From positions 30,810 to 94,809 of the forward strand of contig JAFTWX010000046.1 of the NCBI GenBank assembly GCA_017465095.1: a DNA stretch of 64,000 bases, written 5' to 3'. The position numbers and the translations under genes were made by a program. The notes under the pieces are model-generated. The model searched no databases, was not told the origin of the DNA, and was given only the letters and a program-made list of their open reading frames with translations. This document shows positions 35,514 to 45,449 of this stretch, one piece after another (positions within the stretch are counted from its first letter, which is position 1; every line of letters begins with the position of its first letter). This DNA comes from Lachnospiraceae bacterium (GTDB lineage: Bacteria; Bacillota; Clostridia; Lachnospirales; Lachnospiraceae).

Positions 35514-36812
35514 ATGACACTGAGAGAACAGATTTCAGCATTTGTCGTAAATGAAATCGGCGGAGTGGTTGCTGTGGATACCGGCACCGGAGCTATCGTT
35601 TATGCAGATACATTTTTTGAGAAGATATATGGTCGCGATTTAGTCGGTGAAACAGCGGAAGATGCCATGATGTGGATCGGAGACTGCCCGGGAATTCCGG
35701 AGGACGGTGCGATTGCGGAGTGGGAGACCATTGATCTTGAGAAGCGCAATTACTACAAGGTGGAGTCAAAGCTTGTGAAAGCGGATGATGTATCCTGCCA
35801 CGTCCACCGGCTGACCGACATTACCGAGTACATGAAACTCAATCATGATGTGACGAAATACATGTCCTTCTTTAAAAAATTAGCAGGCTTCCAGACTGCG
35901 ATTTTGGAGAAACTCTCCAGCACCTATTATGAGCTTTTGCCGATGCTGGCTGATTTTTTCAAGACGGAGGAAATGTTTTTCCTGCTGCACAGAGATGCGC
36001 ACATCGAAATGATAACTTACAATAAAAAGACAAACAATTACAACAATGCCCGCATCGCAGCGGATGAGCAGGCAATGGGAGTTTTTGCCATAGAGAGCGG
36101 GAAAGAATTGTCTTCGGCCCGGCTGGCAAATGACATAAAAGAAGCATTGGCCCTAGCAGGTATTGATGAGAATAAAAAATTGTATTCGCTCTGCTGCGGC
36201 GGAGTTTCCGAGCAGAGATATGCGCTGTTTTTTGTGGAACATGCCAAGATGGATAAGGAATCCATGGGAGAGGAAACACTTCTTTCCGTGATTCGTCTTT
36301 ATATTGAAAACAGCATGATGCGTGAAAAATTGATTTATGACAGCGAACATGACGGATTGACCGGTATGTACAACAAAGGCAAATATCTTGCAATGCTGGA
36401 ATCGGATTATCAGAATCTGGATTCCATCGGAATTTTCAACTTTGATGTGAACAATCTCAAGAAGATGAATGACACGTACGGTCATGAAGCGGGAGACAGA
36501 TTGATCATCAAAGGGGCAGACAGTATTCGAAAAGTGACCAGCAGCAAAGTGCACGGTTACCGTATGGGCGGTGATGAGTTCCTGATGATTGCATGCAATG
36601 TGACGGAGGATGAGGTTGCCAATTTGAAGGAACGCTGGGAAGCGGAACTTGCCCGCCTTAATACACTGGAGGACGGCATTGAATGTGTTATCGCTGCAGG
36701 TGTTGTGTACGGAGAGAAAGGATATGATTTTGCAGCCCTCATGAAGCAGGCAGATGAACTCATGTATGAGGACAAGAAAAAGAAGAAAAAACCGGGGGAA
36801 GAGATCCGGTAA
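35514..36812 (+). CDS. Diguanylate cyclase with N-terminal PAS-like domain
   Basis: A 432-residue cytosolic protein; ATG 35514 has AAGGAGG seven bases upstream. A PAS-like domain (about residues 8-110; AVDTGTGAIVYADTFFEKIYG) is followed by a GAF-like middle region (about 130-260) and a GGDEF domain with intact signature GGDEF at 352-356 (YRMGGDEFLMI) and YGHEAGDRLIIKG. It should make c-di-GMP from two GTP. The usual inhibitory RxxD site ahead of the GGDEF is absent (KVHG in its place), so product inhibition may be missing. It is last in the signalling operon, 13 bp after the STAS gene, and precedes a terminator. Confidence 0.92.
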   Translation: MTLREQISAFVVNEIGGVVAVDTGTGAIVYADTFFEKIYGRDLVGETAEDAMMWIGDCPGIPEDGAIAEWETIDLEKRNYYKVESKLVKADDVSCHVHRLTDITEYMKLNHDVTKYMSFFKKLAGFQTAILEKLSSTYYELLPMLADFFKTEEMFFLLHRDAHIEMITYNKKTNNYNNARIAADEQAMGVFAIESGKELSSARLANDIKEALALAGIDENKKLYSLCCGGVSEQRYALFFVEHAKMDKESMGEETLLSVIRLYIENSMMREKLIYDSEHDGLTGMYNKGKYLAMLESDYQNLDSIGIFNFDVNNLKKMNDTYGHEAGDRLIIKGADSIRKVTSSKVHGYRMGGDEFLMIACNVTEDEVANLKERWEAELARLNTLEDGIECVIAAGVVYGEKGYDFAALMKQADELMYEDKKKKKKPGEEIR

Positions 36813-36814
36813 AG

Positions 36815-36843
36815 AAAAACGGCTGCAAAATGCAGTCGTTTTT
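36815..36843 (+). terminator. Terminator of the signalling operon
   Basis: AAAAACGGCTGCA (36815-36827) pairs with TGCAGTCGTTTTT (36831-36843), one wobble, 3-nt loop, T-run. I see no complete promoter between it and the DUF815 gene at 36878, so that gene may depend on read-through. Confidence 0.85.
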
Positions 36844-36877
36844 GACGAAACTATTTTGACAGAAGGAAGAGACTGAT

Positions 36878-38185
36878 ATGTACAAAGAAATTTCTAAGCT
36901 AATCTTATACGGAAATATGGAGGAGGATGCCATTCTTGTTCAGCTCGGTGAGATTTTTCGCCGCTTTGACGAAAAGACAGCGGACAAAGCACAGCTGATC
37001 AAGGATATTTATACCCAGCTGAAGCATATTTTGGAAGTGGCGACAGACTATGGATTCGATAAAAACCTGTGGCACAATTATTTGACGTTTCTGCTGATTA
37101 CAAATGAAAATCCGTTCAGTCTGACCTGTGAGAAAGTCGGTGCCAATGACGGTACAGTCAACACATTTGCAAAAAATGATTTCCGGGTATTCCGCAATCT
37201 TTTTTTCTATGATTTTTCAATTATTGAAAAGGAGCTGGGAATTGACTGCTTCAGCATTTTGGAAAATTACAAAGCCATCGGTAAAAAAGAATTTATGTAC
37301 AACAAAAATGTCAGCGAAAAAGTGCAGTCTCTCAGCGATAAACTGGCCAGGACAAAAGATGAGAATGAATTTTTTGACGCGGTAACGGGATTTTACAGAG
37401 ATTACGGCGTGGGAATGTTCGGCCTGAATAAAGCGTTCCGCATCGAGGATAGAACGGAGCCGGGACCGGTATTATTCCGTCCGATTAACAATATGGATAA
37501 GGTGATGCTTTCCGATTTGGTCGGCTATGAAATACAGAAAAAGAAACTCATCGATAATACAGAAGCTTTTGTCAGCGGCAAAAAAGCCAACAACGTGCTT
37601 TTGTACGGTGACAGCGGAACCGGAAAATCCACCAGCATCAAGGCCATTGTCAATGCATATTATGACAGGGGACTTCGCATGATTGAGATCTACAAGCATC
37701 AGTTCAAAGATCTCTCAAGTATTATTGCACAGATTAAAAACCGTAATTATAAATTTATAATCTATATGGATGATTTATCTTTCGAGGAGTTCGAGATTGA
37801 GTACAAGTTCCTGAAAGCAGTCATTGAGGGCGGCGTGGAGACGAAACCGGAAAATATTTTGATTTATGCAACGTCCAACCGCAGACACCTGATCAAAGAA
37901 AGCTGGAAGGACAGAAACGATATGGAGCATACAAATGATATTCACCGCTCCGATACGATGGAAGAAAAGCTGTCCCTCGTGCACCGTTTCGGCGTGACCG
38001 TTCACTACGGAAAACCGACCCAGAAAGAATACTTCCATATCGTCAATGAACTGGCGAAAAAGAACGGCATCGATATGGAGGAGCAGCAGCTGAACCAACA
38101 GGCCAACGCGTGGGAATTGGCACACGGAGGCATCTCCGGACGTACGGCCCAGCAGTTTATCAACCATTTGGCAGGACAAAAATAA
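36878..38185 (+). CDS. DUF815-family AAA ATPase
   Basis: A 435-residue soluble protein with a helical N-terminal half (about 1-200) and an ATPase domain. The P-loop is GDSGTGKS (residues 244-251, K250) and Walker B is FIIYMDDLSFEEFE. Further AAA-type segments are ILIYATSNRRHLI (sensor 1-like) and a C-terminal helical lid (GGISGRTAQQFINHL). DUF815 proteins are widespread in bacteria without a settled function; some are annotated as DnaA-like or loader ATPases. AAGGAAG precedes the start. It lies beyond the terminator of the signalling operon and before the leuB promoter, so it is not clearly tied to either. Confidence 0.9.
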   Translation: MYKEISKLILYGNMEEDAILVQLGEIFRRFDEKTADKAQLIKDIYTQLKHILEVATDYGFDKNLWHNYLTFLLITNENPFSLTCEKVGANDGTVNTFAKNDFRVFRNLFFYDFSIIEKELGIDCFSILENYKAIGKKEFMYNKNVSEKVQSLSDKLARTKDENEFFDAVTGFYRDYGVGMFGLNKAFRIEDRTEPGPVLFRPINNMDKVMLSDLVGYEIQKKKLIDNTEAFVSGKKANNVLLYGDSGTGKSTSIKAIVNAYYDRGLRMIEIYKHQFKDLSSIIAQIKNRNYKFIIYMDDLSFEEFEIEYKFLKAVIEGGVETKPENILIYATSNRRHLIKESWKDRNDMEHTNDIHRSDTMEEKLSLVHRFGVTVHYGKPTQKEYFHIVNELAKKNGIDMEEQQLNQQANAWELAHGGISGRTAQQFINHLAGQK

Positions 38186-38244
38186 CCCGCATGCATAACC
38201 GTTATACATAAAAGTTATAATATGTGGTTTTGTTATAAAATGGA

Positions 38245-38273
38245 TTGATAATAAACGTTTTTTCATGTAAACT
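38245..38273 (+). promoter_or_regulatory. Promoter of leuB-ilvD-ilvB
   Basis: TTGATA (38245-38250), 17 bp, TAAACT (38268-38273), 36 bp before the leuB start. The short leader leaves no room for a T-box or peptide attenuator. Confidence 0.75.
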
Positions 38274-38309
38274 GAGAGACAGTGAAAAAGAAATGCAGGA
38301 GGTTCGGTT

Positions 38310-39410
38310 ATGAATATGAACATTGTATGTATTCCGGGAGACGGTATCGGCCCGGAGGTTGTGGCAGAGGCGAAGAAAGTGCTGAAAAAGGCAGCTTCTG
38401 TTTACGGACATGAAATAAATTTTGAGGATATTTTAATGGGAGGCGCATCCATCGATGTGCACGGGGTTCCCCTGACAGATGAAGCGATTGCGACAGCAAA
38501 GGCTGCGGATGCAGTTTTGATGGGCTCCATCGGAGGAAACACACAGACATCTCCTTGGTACAAGCTTCCGCCGGAGAAGAGACCGGAAGCAGGTCTTTTA
38601 AAGATCCGTAAAGCGTTAAATCTTTTTGCAAACCTCAGACCGGCAGTTCTTTATGAAGAGCTTGCAGCTGCTTGTCCGCTGAAAACGGAAATCAGCGAAA
38701 AAGGTTTTGATATGATGATTATGCGTGAGCTTACCGGCGGTCTTTATTTCGGAGAACGCAAGACGTTTGAAGAGGACGGCGAGATGAAAGCAATCGACAC
38801 GCTTACATATTCCGAGAGTGAAATCCGCAGAATCGCCGTAAAAGGTTTTGATATTGCGAGAAAACGCCGTCAGAAAGTGACGAGTGTAGATAAAGCCAAT
38901 GTGCTGGATTCTTCCAGACTTTGGAGAAAAGTTGTGGAGGAAGTGGCAAAGGATTATCCGGATGTCACTCTGGAGCATATGCTCGTTGACAACTGTGCGA
39001 TGCAGCTTGTCAAAGACCCGGCGCAGTTTGATGTGATTCTTACAGAGAACATGTTCGGAGACATTCTTTCCGACGAGGCGAGCATGGTGACAGGTTCCAT
39101 CGGAATGTTGGCATCTGCAAGCTTAAACGATACAAAATTCGGACTTTATGAGCCGAGCGGCGGATCCGCACCGGATATCGCTGGAAAAGGCATTGCCAAT
39201 CCGATTGCAACGATCCTTTCCGCATCGATGATGCTCCGCTACACCTTTGATTTGGACAAGGAAGCGGATGCCATTGACAATGCGGTAAAACAGGTACTTA
39301 CGGAAGGTTACCGTACCATTGACATTATGCCACAGGATGAAGAAGGCAAGTCAAAAGTAAAACAGGTCGGCACCAAAGAGATGGGCGATCTGATTTGTGA
39401 AAGATTATAA
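38310..39410 (+). CDS. leuB: 3-isopropylmalate dehydrogenase
   Basis: A 366-residue NAD-dependent enzyme oxidising and decarboxylating 3-isopropylmalate in leucine synthesis. Signatures: [28 protein letters not shown] with the substrate Arg residues, [13 protein letters not shown] (LeuB-type, distinguishing it from isocitrate dehydrogenase), [19 protein letters not shown], the metal-binding [13 protein letters not shown] and [22 protein letters not shown] precedes the ATG. leuA and leuCD are not in the window. ilvD follows after 31 bp. Confidence 0.97.
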   Translation: MNMNIVCIPGDGIGPEVVAEAKKVLKKAASVYGHEINFEDILMGGASIDVHGVPLTDEAIATAKAADAVLMGSIGGNTQTSPWYKLPPEKRPEAGLLKIRKALNLFANLRPAVLYEELAAACPLKTEISEKGFDMMIMRELTGGLYFGERKTFEEDGEMKAIDTLTYSESEIRRIAVKGFDIARKRRQKVTSVDKANVLDSSRLWRKVVEEVAKDYPDVTLEHMLVDNCAMQLVKDPAQFDVILTENMFGDILSDEASMVTGSIGMLASASLNDTKFGLYEPSGGSAPDIAGKGIANPIATILSASMMLRYTFDLDKEADAIDNAVKQVLTEGYRTIDIMPQDEEGKSKVKQVGTKEMGDLICERL

Positions 39411-39441
39411 TCGGCAGAAGAACAGTTTGGAGGCAGAAAAA

Positions 39442-41118
39442 ATGAAAAGTGATAATGTAAAAAAAGGAATGAAACAGGCGCCGCACAGATCTCTGTTAAA
39501 TGCGCTTGGAATGACAGCAGAAGAAATGGACAAGCCGATGGTCGGTATTGTCAGCTCCTACAATGAAATTGTACCGGGACACATGAATCTTGATAAGATT
39601 GTGGAAGCGGTAAAACTCGGTGTTGCCGAGGCAGGTGGTGTACCGGTGGTATTTCCGGCTATTGCGGTTTGTGACGGTATCGCCATGGGACATGTAGGAA
39701 TGAAATATTCCCTCGTAACAAGAGACCTGATTGCGGATTCTACCGAATGTATGGCACTTGCTCATCAGTTTGACGCACTTGTTATGGTTCCGAACTGTGA
39801 CAAAAACGTACCGGGTCTGCTTATGGCTGCGGCCAGAGTCAATGTTCCGACTGTATTTGTATCCGGAGGACCGATGCTCGCAGGACGTGTGCACGGTCAG
39901 AAACGAAGCCTTTCCTCTATGTTTGAGGCGGTAGGTGCTCATGCAGCAGGTACTATGACAGAGGATGAAGTGAGAGAATTCGAGGAGAAGGTATGTCCGA
40001 CCTGCGGCTCCTGCTCCGGTATGTATACAGCAAACTCCATGAACTGCCTGACAGAGGCTCTCGGTATGGGACTTCAGGGGAACGGTACGATTCCGGCAGT
40101 ATATTCGGAACGTATCAAACTTGCAAAACATGCAGGTATGGCAGTTATGGAAATGTATCGTAAAGACATTCGTCCGCGTGACATCATGACAAAGGATGCA
40201 ATTTTAAATGCACTTACTGTCGATATGGCGCTCGGATGTTCTACAAACAGTATGTTACATCTTCCGGCTATCGCCCATGAGATCGGATTTGATTTCGATA
40301 TCGCTTTTGCAAATGATATCAGCGAAAAGACACCGAATCTTTGCCATCTTGCTCCGGCAGGTCCGACTTACATGGAAGACCTCAACGAAGCCGGCGGTGT
40401 GTATGCGGTAATGAATCAGCTTTCCGAACTCGGTCTTTTGAATCTTGACTGTATGACAGTTTCCGGAAAGACCATCGGAGAATGCATCAAAAATGTGAAA
40501 AACAGAGACGAAGAAGTCATTCGTCCTCTTTCCAACCCATATAGTAAAACAGGCGGTCTTGCAGTTCTGAAAGGAAATCTCGCACCGGACGGAAGCGTGG
40601 TAAAACGTTCCGCTGTGGTAGATGAGATGATGGTTCACGAAGGACCGGCAAGAGTCTTTGACTGTGAGGAAGATGCCATTGCAGCCATCACAGGCGGTAA
40701 AATCGTGGCAGGGGATGTCGTGGTAATCCGCTACGAAGGACCGAAGGGCGGACCTGGTATGAGAGAAATGCTCAATCCGACTTCTGCAATTGCAGGTATG
40801 GGACTTGGTTCTTCCGTTGCACTGATTACAGACGGACGTTTCTCAGGTGCTTCCAGAGGAGCCTCCATCGGACACGTTTCTCCGGAAGCTGCTGTCGGCG
40901 GACCGATTGCGCTTGTGCAGGAAGGTGATATTATCAAGATCAATATTCCGGCCATGACATTAGATGTGGACGTGACAGAAGAAGAGATGGCAGCGAGAAA
41001 AGCTGCATGGACACCGAGAGAGCCGAAGGTTACTTCCGGTTATCTGACAAGATACAGAGAGCTCGTAACAAGCGGTAACAGAGGTGCAATCCTTGAAGTT
41101 CCGAAGAACAACGAATGA
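39442..41118 (+). CDS. ilvD: Dihydroxy-acid dehydratase
   Basis: A 558-residue iron-sulfur enzyme that dehydrates 2,3-dihydroxy acids to the 2-keto acids of valine and isoleucine. ATG 39442 follows GGAGG; an in-frame ATG at 39397 lies within leuB and is rejected. Cluster ligands are visible in [16 protein letters not shown] and [19 protein letters not shown]. Other signatures are [30 protein letters not shown] and [19 protein letters not shown]. It is the middle gene of leuB-ilvD-ilvB. Confidence 0.97.
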   Translation: MKSDNVKKGMKQAPHRSLLNALGMTAEEMDKPMVGIVSSYNEIVPGHMNLDKIVEAVKLGVAEAGGVPVVFPAIAVCDGIAMGHVGMKYSLVTRDLIADSTECMALAHQFDALVMVPNCDKNVPGLLMAAARVNVPTVFVSGGPMLAGRVHGQKRSLSSMFEAVGAHAAGTMTEDEVREFEEKVCPTCGSCSGMYTANSMNCLTEALGMGLQGNGTIPAVYSERIKLAKHAGMAVMEMYRKDIRPRDIMTKDAILNALTVDMALGCSTNSMLHLPAIAHEIGFDFDIAFANDISEKTPNLCHLAPAGPTYMEDLNEAGGVYAVMNQLSELGLLNLDCMTVSGKTIGECIKNVKNRDEEVIRPLSNPYSKTGGLAVLKGNLAPDGSVVKRSAVVDEMMVHEGPARVFDCEEDAIAAITGGKIVAGDVVVIRYEGPKGGPGMREMLNPTSAIAGMGLGSSVALITDGRFSGASRGASIGHVSPEAAVGGPIALVQEGDIIKINIPAMTLDVDVTEEEMAARKAAWTPREPKVTSGYLTRYRELVTSGNRGAILEVPKNNE

Positions 41119-41138
41119 TATATTGGAGGATATAAATT

Positions 41139-42812
41139 ATGCAGCTTACAGGAGCGGAAATTGTAATAGAGTGTTTAAAAGAACAGGGAGTGGATACGGT
41201 TTTCGGATATCCGGGCGGAACGATTTTAAATATATATGATGCCCTTTACAAACATTCCGATGAAATCAGACATATTCTTACATCCCACGAACAGGGCGCA
41301 GCACATGCAGCTGACGGTTATGCAAGATCCACAGGAAGAGTGGGTGTTTGTATGGCGACCAGCGGACCGGGAGCAACCAATCTTGTCACCGGTATCGCGA
41401 CTGCATATATGGACAGCATTCCGGTTGTCGCAATTACGGCAAATGTAAATCTTCCGGCCCTCGGAAAGGATTCTTTCCAGGAGGTGGATATCGCCGGTGT
41501 GACAATGCCGATTACAAAACACGGCTACATTGTAAAAGATGTCAAAGAATTGGCACCGACTATCCGTAAGGCATTCAAAATTGCCAAGAGCGGAAGACCG
41601 GGTCCGGTACTTGTGGATATTACAAAGGATGTGACGGCCAACACTTGTGAATATGTGTTTGAACCGGCGCAGGAACCGGAGTATAAAAATTCCTTTACGG
41701 AAGCAGATATCGATAAAGTGGTAGAACTGATGGAAGCAGCGCAGAAGCCGTACATGTATATCGGCGGAGGTGTTATTCTTTCCGATGCAGCGAGACAGGT
41801 GGCATTGCTGGCACAGAAATTAGACTGTCCGGTATGTGACACATTGATGGGAAAAGGTGCATTTGACGGCTACGACGAAATGTACACCGGTATGATCGGA
41901 ATGCACGGAACAAAGGCTTCCAACCTGGGTGTTTCCGAATGTGATCTTCTCATTGCACTCGGCGCACGTTTTTCTGACCGTGTAATCGGAAATCCGAATA
42001 CCTTTGCATCCGGAGCAAAGATTGTACATATTGACATTGATGCTGCAGAGATTGATAAAAACATCCGCACAGATGCATCTGTGATCGGAGATTTGAAGGA
42101 TGCCCTTGACGCAATCAATGAAAAACTTTCACAGAAATCCCATCCGGAGTGGAGAGCTCGCATTACAGAATTAAAAGAAAAATACCCGCTCGGTTACAAT
42201 CAGGACGTACTTACCTGTCCGTATGTGATAGAGCAGATTGATAAAGCAACCGAAGGAAATGCAGTAATTACAACGGATGTCGGACAACATCAGATGTGGG
42301 CAGCACAGTATTATCATTACACAAAGCCGCGTACATTCTTAAGCTCCGGCGGACTGGGAACAATGGGTTACGGTCTCGGTGCCTGTATCGGTGCAGCGGT
42401 AGGTAATCCGGACAAGACGGTGATTAATATTGCGGGAGACGGATGTTTCCGTATGAATATGAACGAACTTGCCACGGCAAGCCGTTACAATATTCCTATT
42501 ATCCAGGTGGTGATCAACAATACCGTGCTCGGAATGGTTCGCCAGTGGCAGACATTGTTTTATGATCACAGATATTCGCAGACCGTTCTGCAGGATAAAG
42601 TGGACTTCTGTAAAGTGGCAGAAGGACTTGGCTGTGATGCATACCGTGTAACAAAGAAAGAAGAAGTTATGGATGCGGTGAAAAAAGCCATTGAAAACAG
42701 AAGACCGGCATTGATTGAGTGTGTGATTGATCCGGATGACAAGGTGTTCCCGATGGTTCCTGCCGGTCAGCCGATCGATCAGGTATTTGACGAAAAAGAT
42801 TTGGAAAAATAA
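41139..42812 (+). CDS. ilvB: Acetolactate synthase, large subunit
   Basis: A 557-residue thiamine-diphosphate enzyme joining two pyruvates (or pyruvate and 2-oxobutyrate) at the first step of branched-chain amino acid synthesis. The catalytic Glu is E51 in TSHEQGAAHAADGYA; the FAD/structural region has SGPGATNLVTGIATAYMDS; the ThDP motif is GDGCFRMNMNEL with INN. GGAGG precedes the ATG. No gene for the small regulatory subunit (ilvN/H) follows. The complete set of anabolic features (length, order after ilvD) favours the biosynthetic enzyme over a catabolic AlsS. Confidence 0.95.
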   Translation: MQLTGAEIVIECLKEQGVDTVFGYPGGTILNIYDALYKHSDEIRHILTSHEQGAAHAADGYARSTGRVGVCMATSGPGATNLVTGIATAYMDSIPVVAITANVNLPALGKDSFQEVDIAGVTMPITKHGYIVKDVKELAPTIRKAFKIAKSGRPGPVLVDITKDVTANTCEYVFEPAQEPEYKNSFTEADIDKVVELMEAAQKPYMYIGGGVILSDAARQVALLAQKLDCPVCDTLMGKGAFDGYDEMYTGMIGMHGTKASNLGVSECDLLIALGARFSDRVIGNPNTFASGAKIVHIDIDAAEIDKNIRTDASVIGDLKDALDAINEKLSQKSHPEWRARITELKEKYPLGYNQDVLTCPYVIEQIDKATEGNAVITTDVGQHQMWAAQYYHYTKPRTFLSSGGLGTMGYGLGACIGAAVGNPDKTVINIAGDGCFRMNMNELATASRYNIPIIQVVINNTVLGMVRQWQTLFYDHRYSQTVLQDKVDFCKVAEGLGCDAYRVTKKEEVMDAVKKAIENRRPALIECVIDPDDKVFPMVPAGQPIDQVFDEKDLEK

Positions 42813-42837
42813 AAGTATTGTTTGAACGGATACAGAT

Positions 42838-44256
42838 ATGAAAAAAGTAATAGGTATTACCTTGGGTGTTTTGATATTGGTACCGGCAATATTCCTCGGC
42901 ATCTGTTACGGAATTGTGCGGTATCAATACAAAGATACCTTCATGCCGGGGATTTTTATTAACGGTGTGTACACAGCAGATTGCACGCCTGAGGAAATCA
43001 ATGAAACACTGAAGAAAGATACGGAATGTCCGCAGTTTACAGTGACGGACAAAGAGGGAAACACGTATACTTTTTCCCTTGCGGAAATCAACTATGAGCA
43101 GGATTATCTTGTGCAGTTGAAAAGAATTCATGCTTCGCAGTCTGTGATAGGACTTGCCGGATGGTTTTTCGGGGATGAAATCAAGTTCGATGAGATTCAA
43201 ATTGATCCGGATACCTCATATGAAGAATCTGTTTTAAAGAAATATTTGGATGAAGCAGAGTATCTGGAGGATAATTCGGACCCGAAGGACAAAATTATCG
43301 AAATCCGCAGGGATCATAACGGTTACTATCTCTATGATGAGACCAAAAACCTGCTCAGCCATGAGAAAGCGGTAAATGCTATTTCAAAAGCGCTGGAGAA
43401 AGGCGAGTTTTCGGTTGATTTGTTGCAAGCAGAGTGCTATACAGAGATTGACTATACAAGTCAAATGCAAAAAACACTGGAAAAATGGGATGCACTTGCA
43501 TCTTATGTGGAATCATCGGTCACATATACTTTCGGAGATAAAACCGAAGTGGTAGACTGTGCGGAAATCAGCAATTTTATTGCGACGGACGAAAATGGTA
43601 AATTTTTGTATGATGAGAGCGGTTCCTTTTATCTGGACGAAGAAAAGATAAAGGAATATGTCACTTATTTGGCGGATAAGTATAACACGGTAAATAAGCC
43701 GCGTGTTTTTTCGCCGACCAGAGGTGGCTCTGTCACGGTAGAAACAGGGACTTACGGATTTAAACTGAACGAGAAGGCAGAGAGGGAATATTTGGCAAAG
43801 GTTATCGGTCGCAGAAATCAGCTCACGCGCAAGCCTGAATTTACGCAGACGGCCTACACGGAAATTTACAATACAGACGATATCGGCGATACCTACATAG
43901 AAGTGGATTTGACCAATCAGATGATGTATTACTATGAAAACGGCCGGATGCGGATTGATACACCGGTTGTAACCGGAAATACATCCCTCGGAAGAGGAAC
44001 TCCGGAAAAAGTCTGCTATGTATACGGAAAAGAACGGAACCGTACACTGCGCGGGGAAGGCTATGCATCTTTTGTGAATTATTGGATGCCTGTTTACGGA
44101 GGCGTCGGAATACATGATGCATCCTGGCGCGGAAGCTACGGCGGAAAAATATATAAGACCAACGGTTCTCACGGCTGTATCAACACGCCGTATGCAAAGG
44201 TGAGCAAGCTTTATGATATGGTGGAAATCGGTACACCGGTTATCATTTTTTATTAA
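42838..44256 (+). CDS. L,D-transpeptidase (YkuD domain) with N-terminal VanW-type peptidoglycan-binding repeats
   Basis: A 472-residue envelope enzyme that makes 3-3 cross-links in peptidoglycan. One N-terminal membrane segment (IGITLGVLILVPAIFLGICYG) is followed by two repeated domains resembling PG_binding_4 repeats (GIFINGVYTADCTPEEI; RVFSPTRGGSVTVETGTYGF). The YkuD domain occupies about residues 345-472 (IEVDLTNQMMYYYENG) with the catalytic C447 and H445 in GSHGCIN, and an upstream YGGVGIHDASW. The ribosome site is weak. It sits 25 bp after ilvB without a visible terminator between, so partial co-transcription is possible. Confidence 0.92.
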   Translation: MKKVIGITLGVLILVPAIFLGICYGIVRYQYKDTFMPGIFINGVYTADCTPEEINETLKKDTECPQFTVTDKEGNTYTFSLAEINYEQDYLVQLKRIHASQSVIGLAGWFFGDEIKFDEIQIDPDTSYEESVLKKYLDEAEYLEDNSDPKDKIIEIRRDHNGYYLYDETKNLLSHEKAVNAISKALEKGEFSVDLLQAECYTEIDYTSQMQKTLEKWDALASYVESSVTYTFGDKTEVVDCAEISNFIATDENGKFLYDESGSFYLDEEKIKEYVTYLADKYNTVNKPRVFSPTRGGSVTVETGTYGFKLNEKAEREYLAKVIGRRNQLTRKPEFTQTAYTEIYNTDDIGDTYIEVDLTNQMMYYYENGRMRIDTPVVTGNTSLGRGTPEKVCYVYGKERNRTLRGEGYASFVNYWMPVYGGVGIHDASWRGSYGGKIYKTNGSHGCINTPYAKVSKLYDMVEIGTPVIIFY

Positions 44257-44262
44257 AACACG

Positions 44263-44291
44263 TTGACGTATTAAAGTATTAAATGTAAAAT
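44263..44291 (+). promoter_or_regulatory. Promoter of serC-serA
   Basis: TTGACG (44263-44268), 17 bp, TAAAAT (44286-44291), close to consensus, 57 bp before the serC start. Confidence 0.85.
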
Positions 44292-44348
44292 ATAGTTTAA
44301 GTGTGTCGGAAAACATCCGATTTTCCGGCAAAGAGAGGAGTAAATGAA

Positions 44349-45431
44349 ATGGCAAGAGTTTATAACTTTTCAGCAGGTCCGGCAGTTTTACCTGAAGAAG
44401 TATTAAAAGAAGCTGCAGAAGAAATGATGGATTACAGAGGATCGGGAATGTCCGTTATGGAGATGAGCCACCGTTCCAAAACATACGATAACATTATCAA
44501 GGAAGCAGAAGCAGATCTTCGCGACCTTCTGAATATTCCGGATAACTACAAAGTATTATTCTTACAGGGCGGAGCAAGCCAGCAGTTCGCCATGATCCCG
44601 ATGAACCTGATGAAAAACAAAAAAGCAGGTTATATCGTAACCGGTCAGTGGGCAAAGAAAGCTTACCAGGAAGCTAAAATTTACGGTGAGGCAATTGAGC
44701 TTGCATCTTCCGCAGACGAAACATTCTCTTACATTCCGGATTGTTCCGATCTCGATATCCCGGATGATGTAGACTATGTATACATTTGTGAAAACAATAC
44801 AATTTACGGTACAAAATTCAAAGAGTTACCGAATACAAAAGGACATCTTTTGATTTCCGACGTTTCATCCTGCTTCTTATCAGAGCCGATGGATGTTGAA
44901 AAATACGGCGTAATCTACGGCGGAGTTCAGAAAAATATCGGACCTGCAGGTGTAGTTATCGCAATTATCCGCGAAGACCTCATCACAGACGATGTTCTTC
45001 CGGGAACACCGACGATGCTCAAATACAAAATCCATGCAGACAATGAGTCTTTATATAACACACCGCCTGCATACGGCATTTATATCTGCGGTAAAGTATT
45101 CAAATGGATTAAAAAACAGGGCGGACTTGCAGCGATGAAGGAATATAATGAAAAGAAAGCTGCAATCCTTTACGATTTCCTTGATGAATCTAAACTCTTC
45201 AAAGGAACCGTGCGCAAGGAAGACCGTTCTCTTATGAATGTTCCGTTCATCACAGGAAGCGATGAACTTGACGCTAAATTCATCAAAGAAGCAAAAGAAG
45301 CCGGCTTTGAAAATCTGAAAGGACACAGATCTGTCGGCGGTATGAGAGCAAGTATCTACAATGCTATGCCGATCGAAGGTGTAGAGAAATTAGTTGCATT
45401 CATGAAAGAATTTGAAGCAAACAACGCATAA
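44349..45431 (+). CDS. serC: Phosphoserine aminotransferase
   Basis: A 360-residue PLP enzyme converting 3-phosphohydroxypyruvate and glutamate to phosphoserine. ATG 44349 has GAGAGGAG upstream and the family start ARVYNFSAGPAVLP; an in-frame ATG at 44301 lies in the promoter leader and is rejected. Further signs are FLQGGASQQFAMIPMN, ISDVSSCFLSEP, the PLP Lys K195 in YGGVQKNIGPAGV, and RSVGGMRASIYNAMP. serA follows after 18 bp. Codon use is A-rich and regular, as in highly expressed genes. Confidence 0.97.
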   Translation: MARVYNFSAGPAVLPEEVLKEAAEEMMDYRGSGMSVMEMSHRSKTYDNIIKEAEADLRDLLNIPDNYKVLFLQGGASQQFAMIPMNLMKNKKAGYIVTGQWAKKAYQEAKIYGEAIELASSADETFSYIPDCSDLDIPDDVDYVYICENNTIYGTKFKELPNTKGHLLISDVSSCFLSEPMDVEKYGVIYGGVQKNIGPAGVVIAIIREDLITDDVLPGTPTMLKYKIHADNESLYNTPPAYGIYICGKVFKWIKKQGGLAAMKEYNEKKAAILYDFLDESKLFKGTVRKEDRSLMNVPFITGSDELDAKFIKEAKEAGFENLKGHRSVGGMRASIYNAMPIEGVEKLVAFMKEFEANNA

Positions 45432-45449
45432 AGAAAGAAGGAAACAGAC

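Noticed and set aside
43513..44355. 280-codon open frame on the minus strand
   Set aside because: Antisense to the L,D-transpeptidase and across the serC promoter; no coding character.
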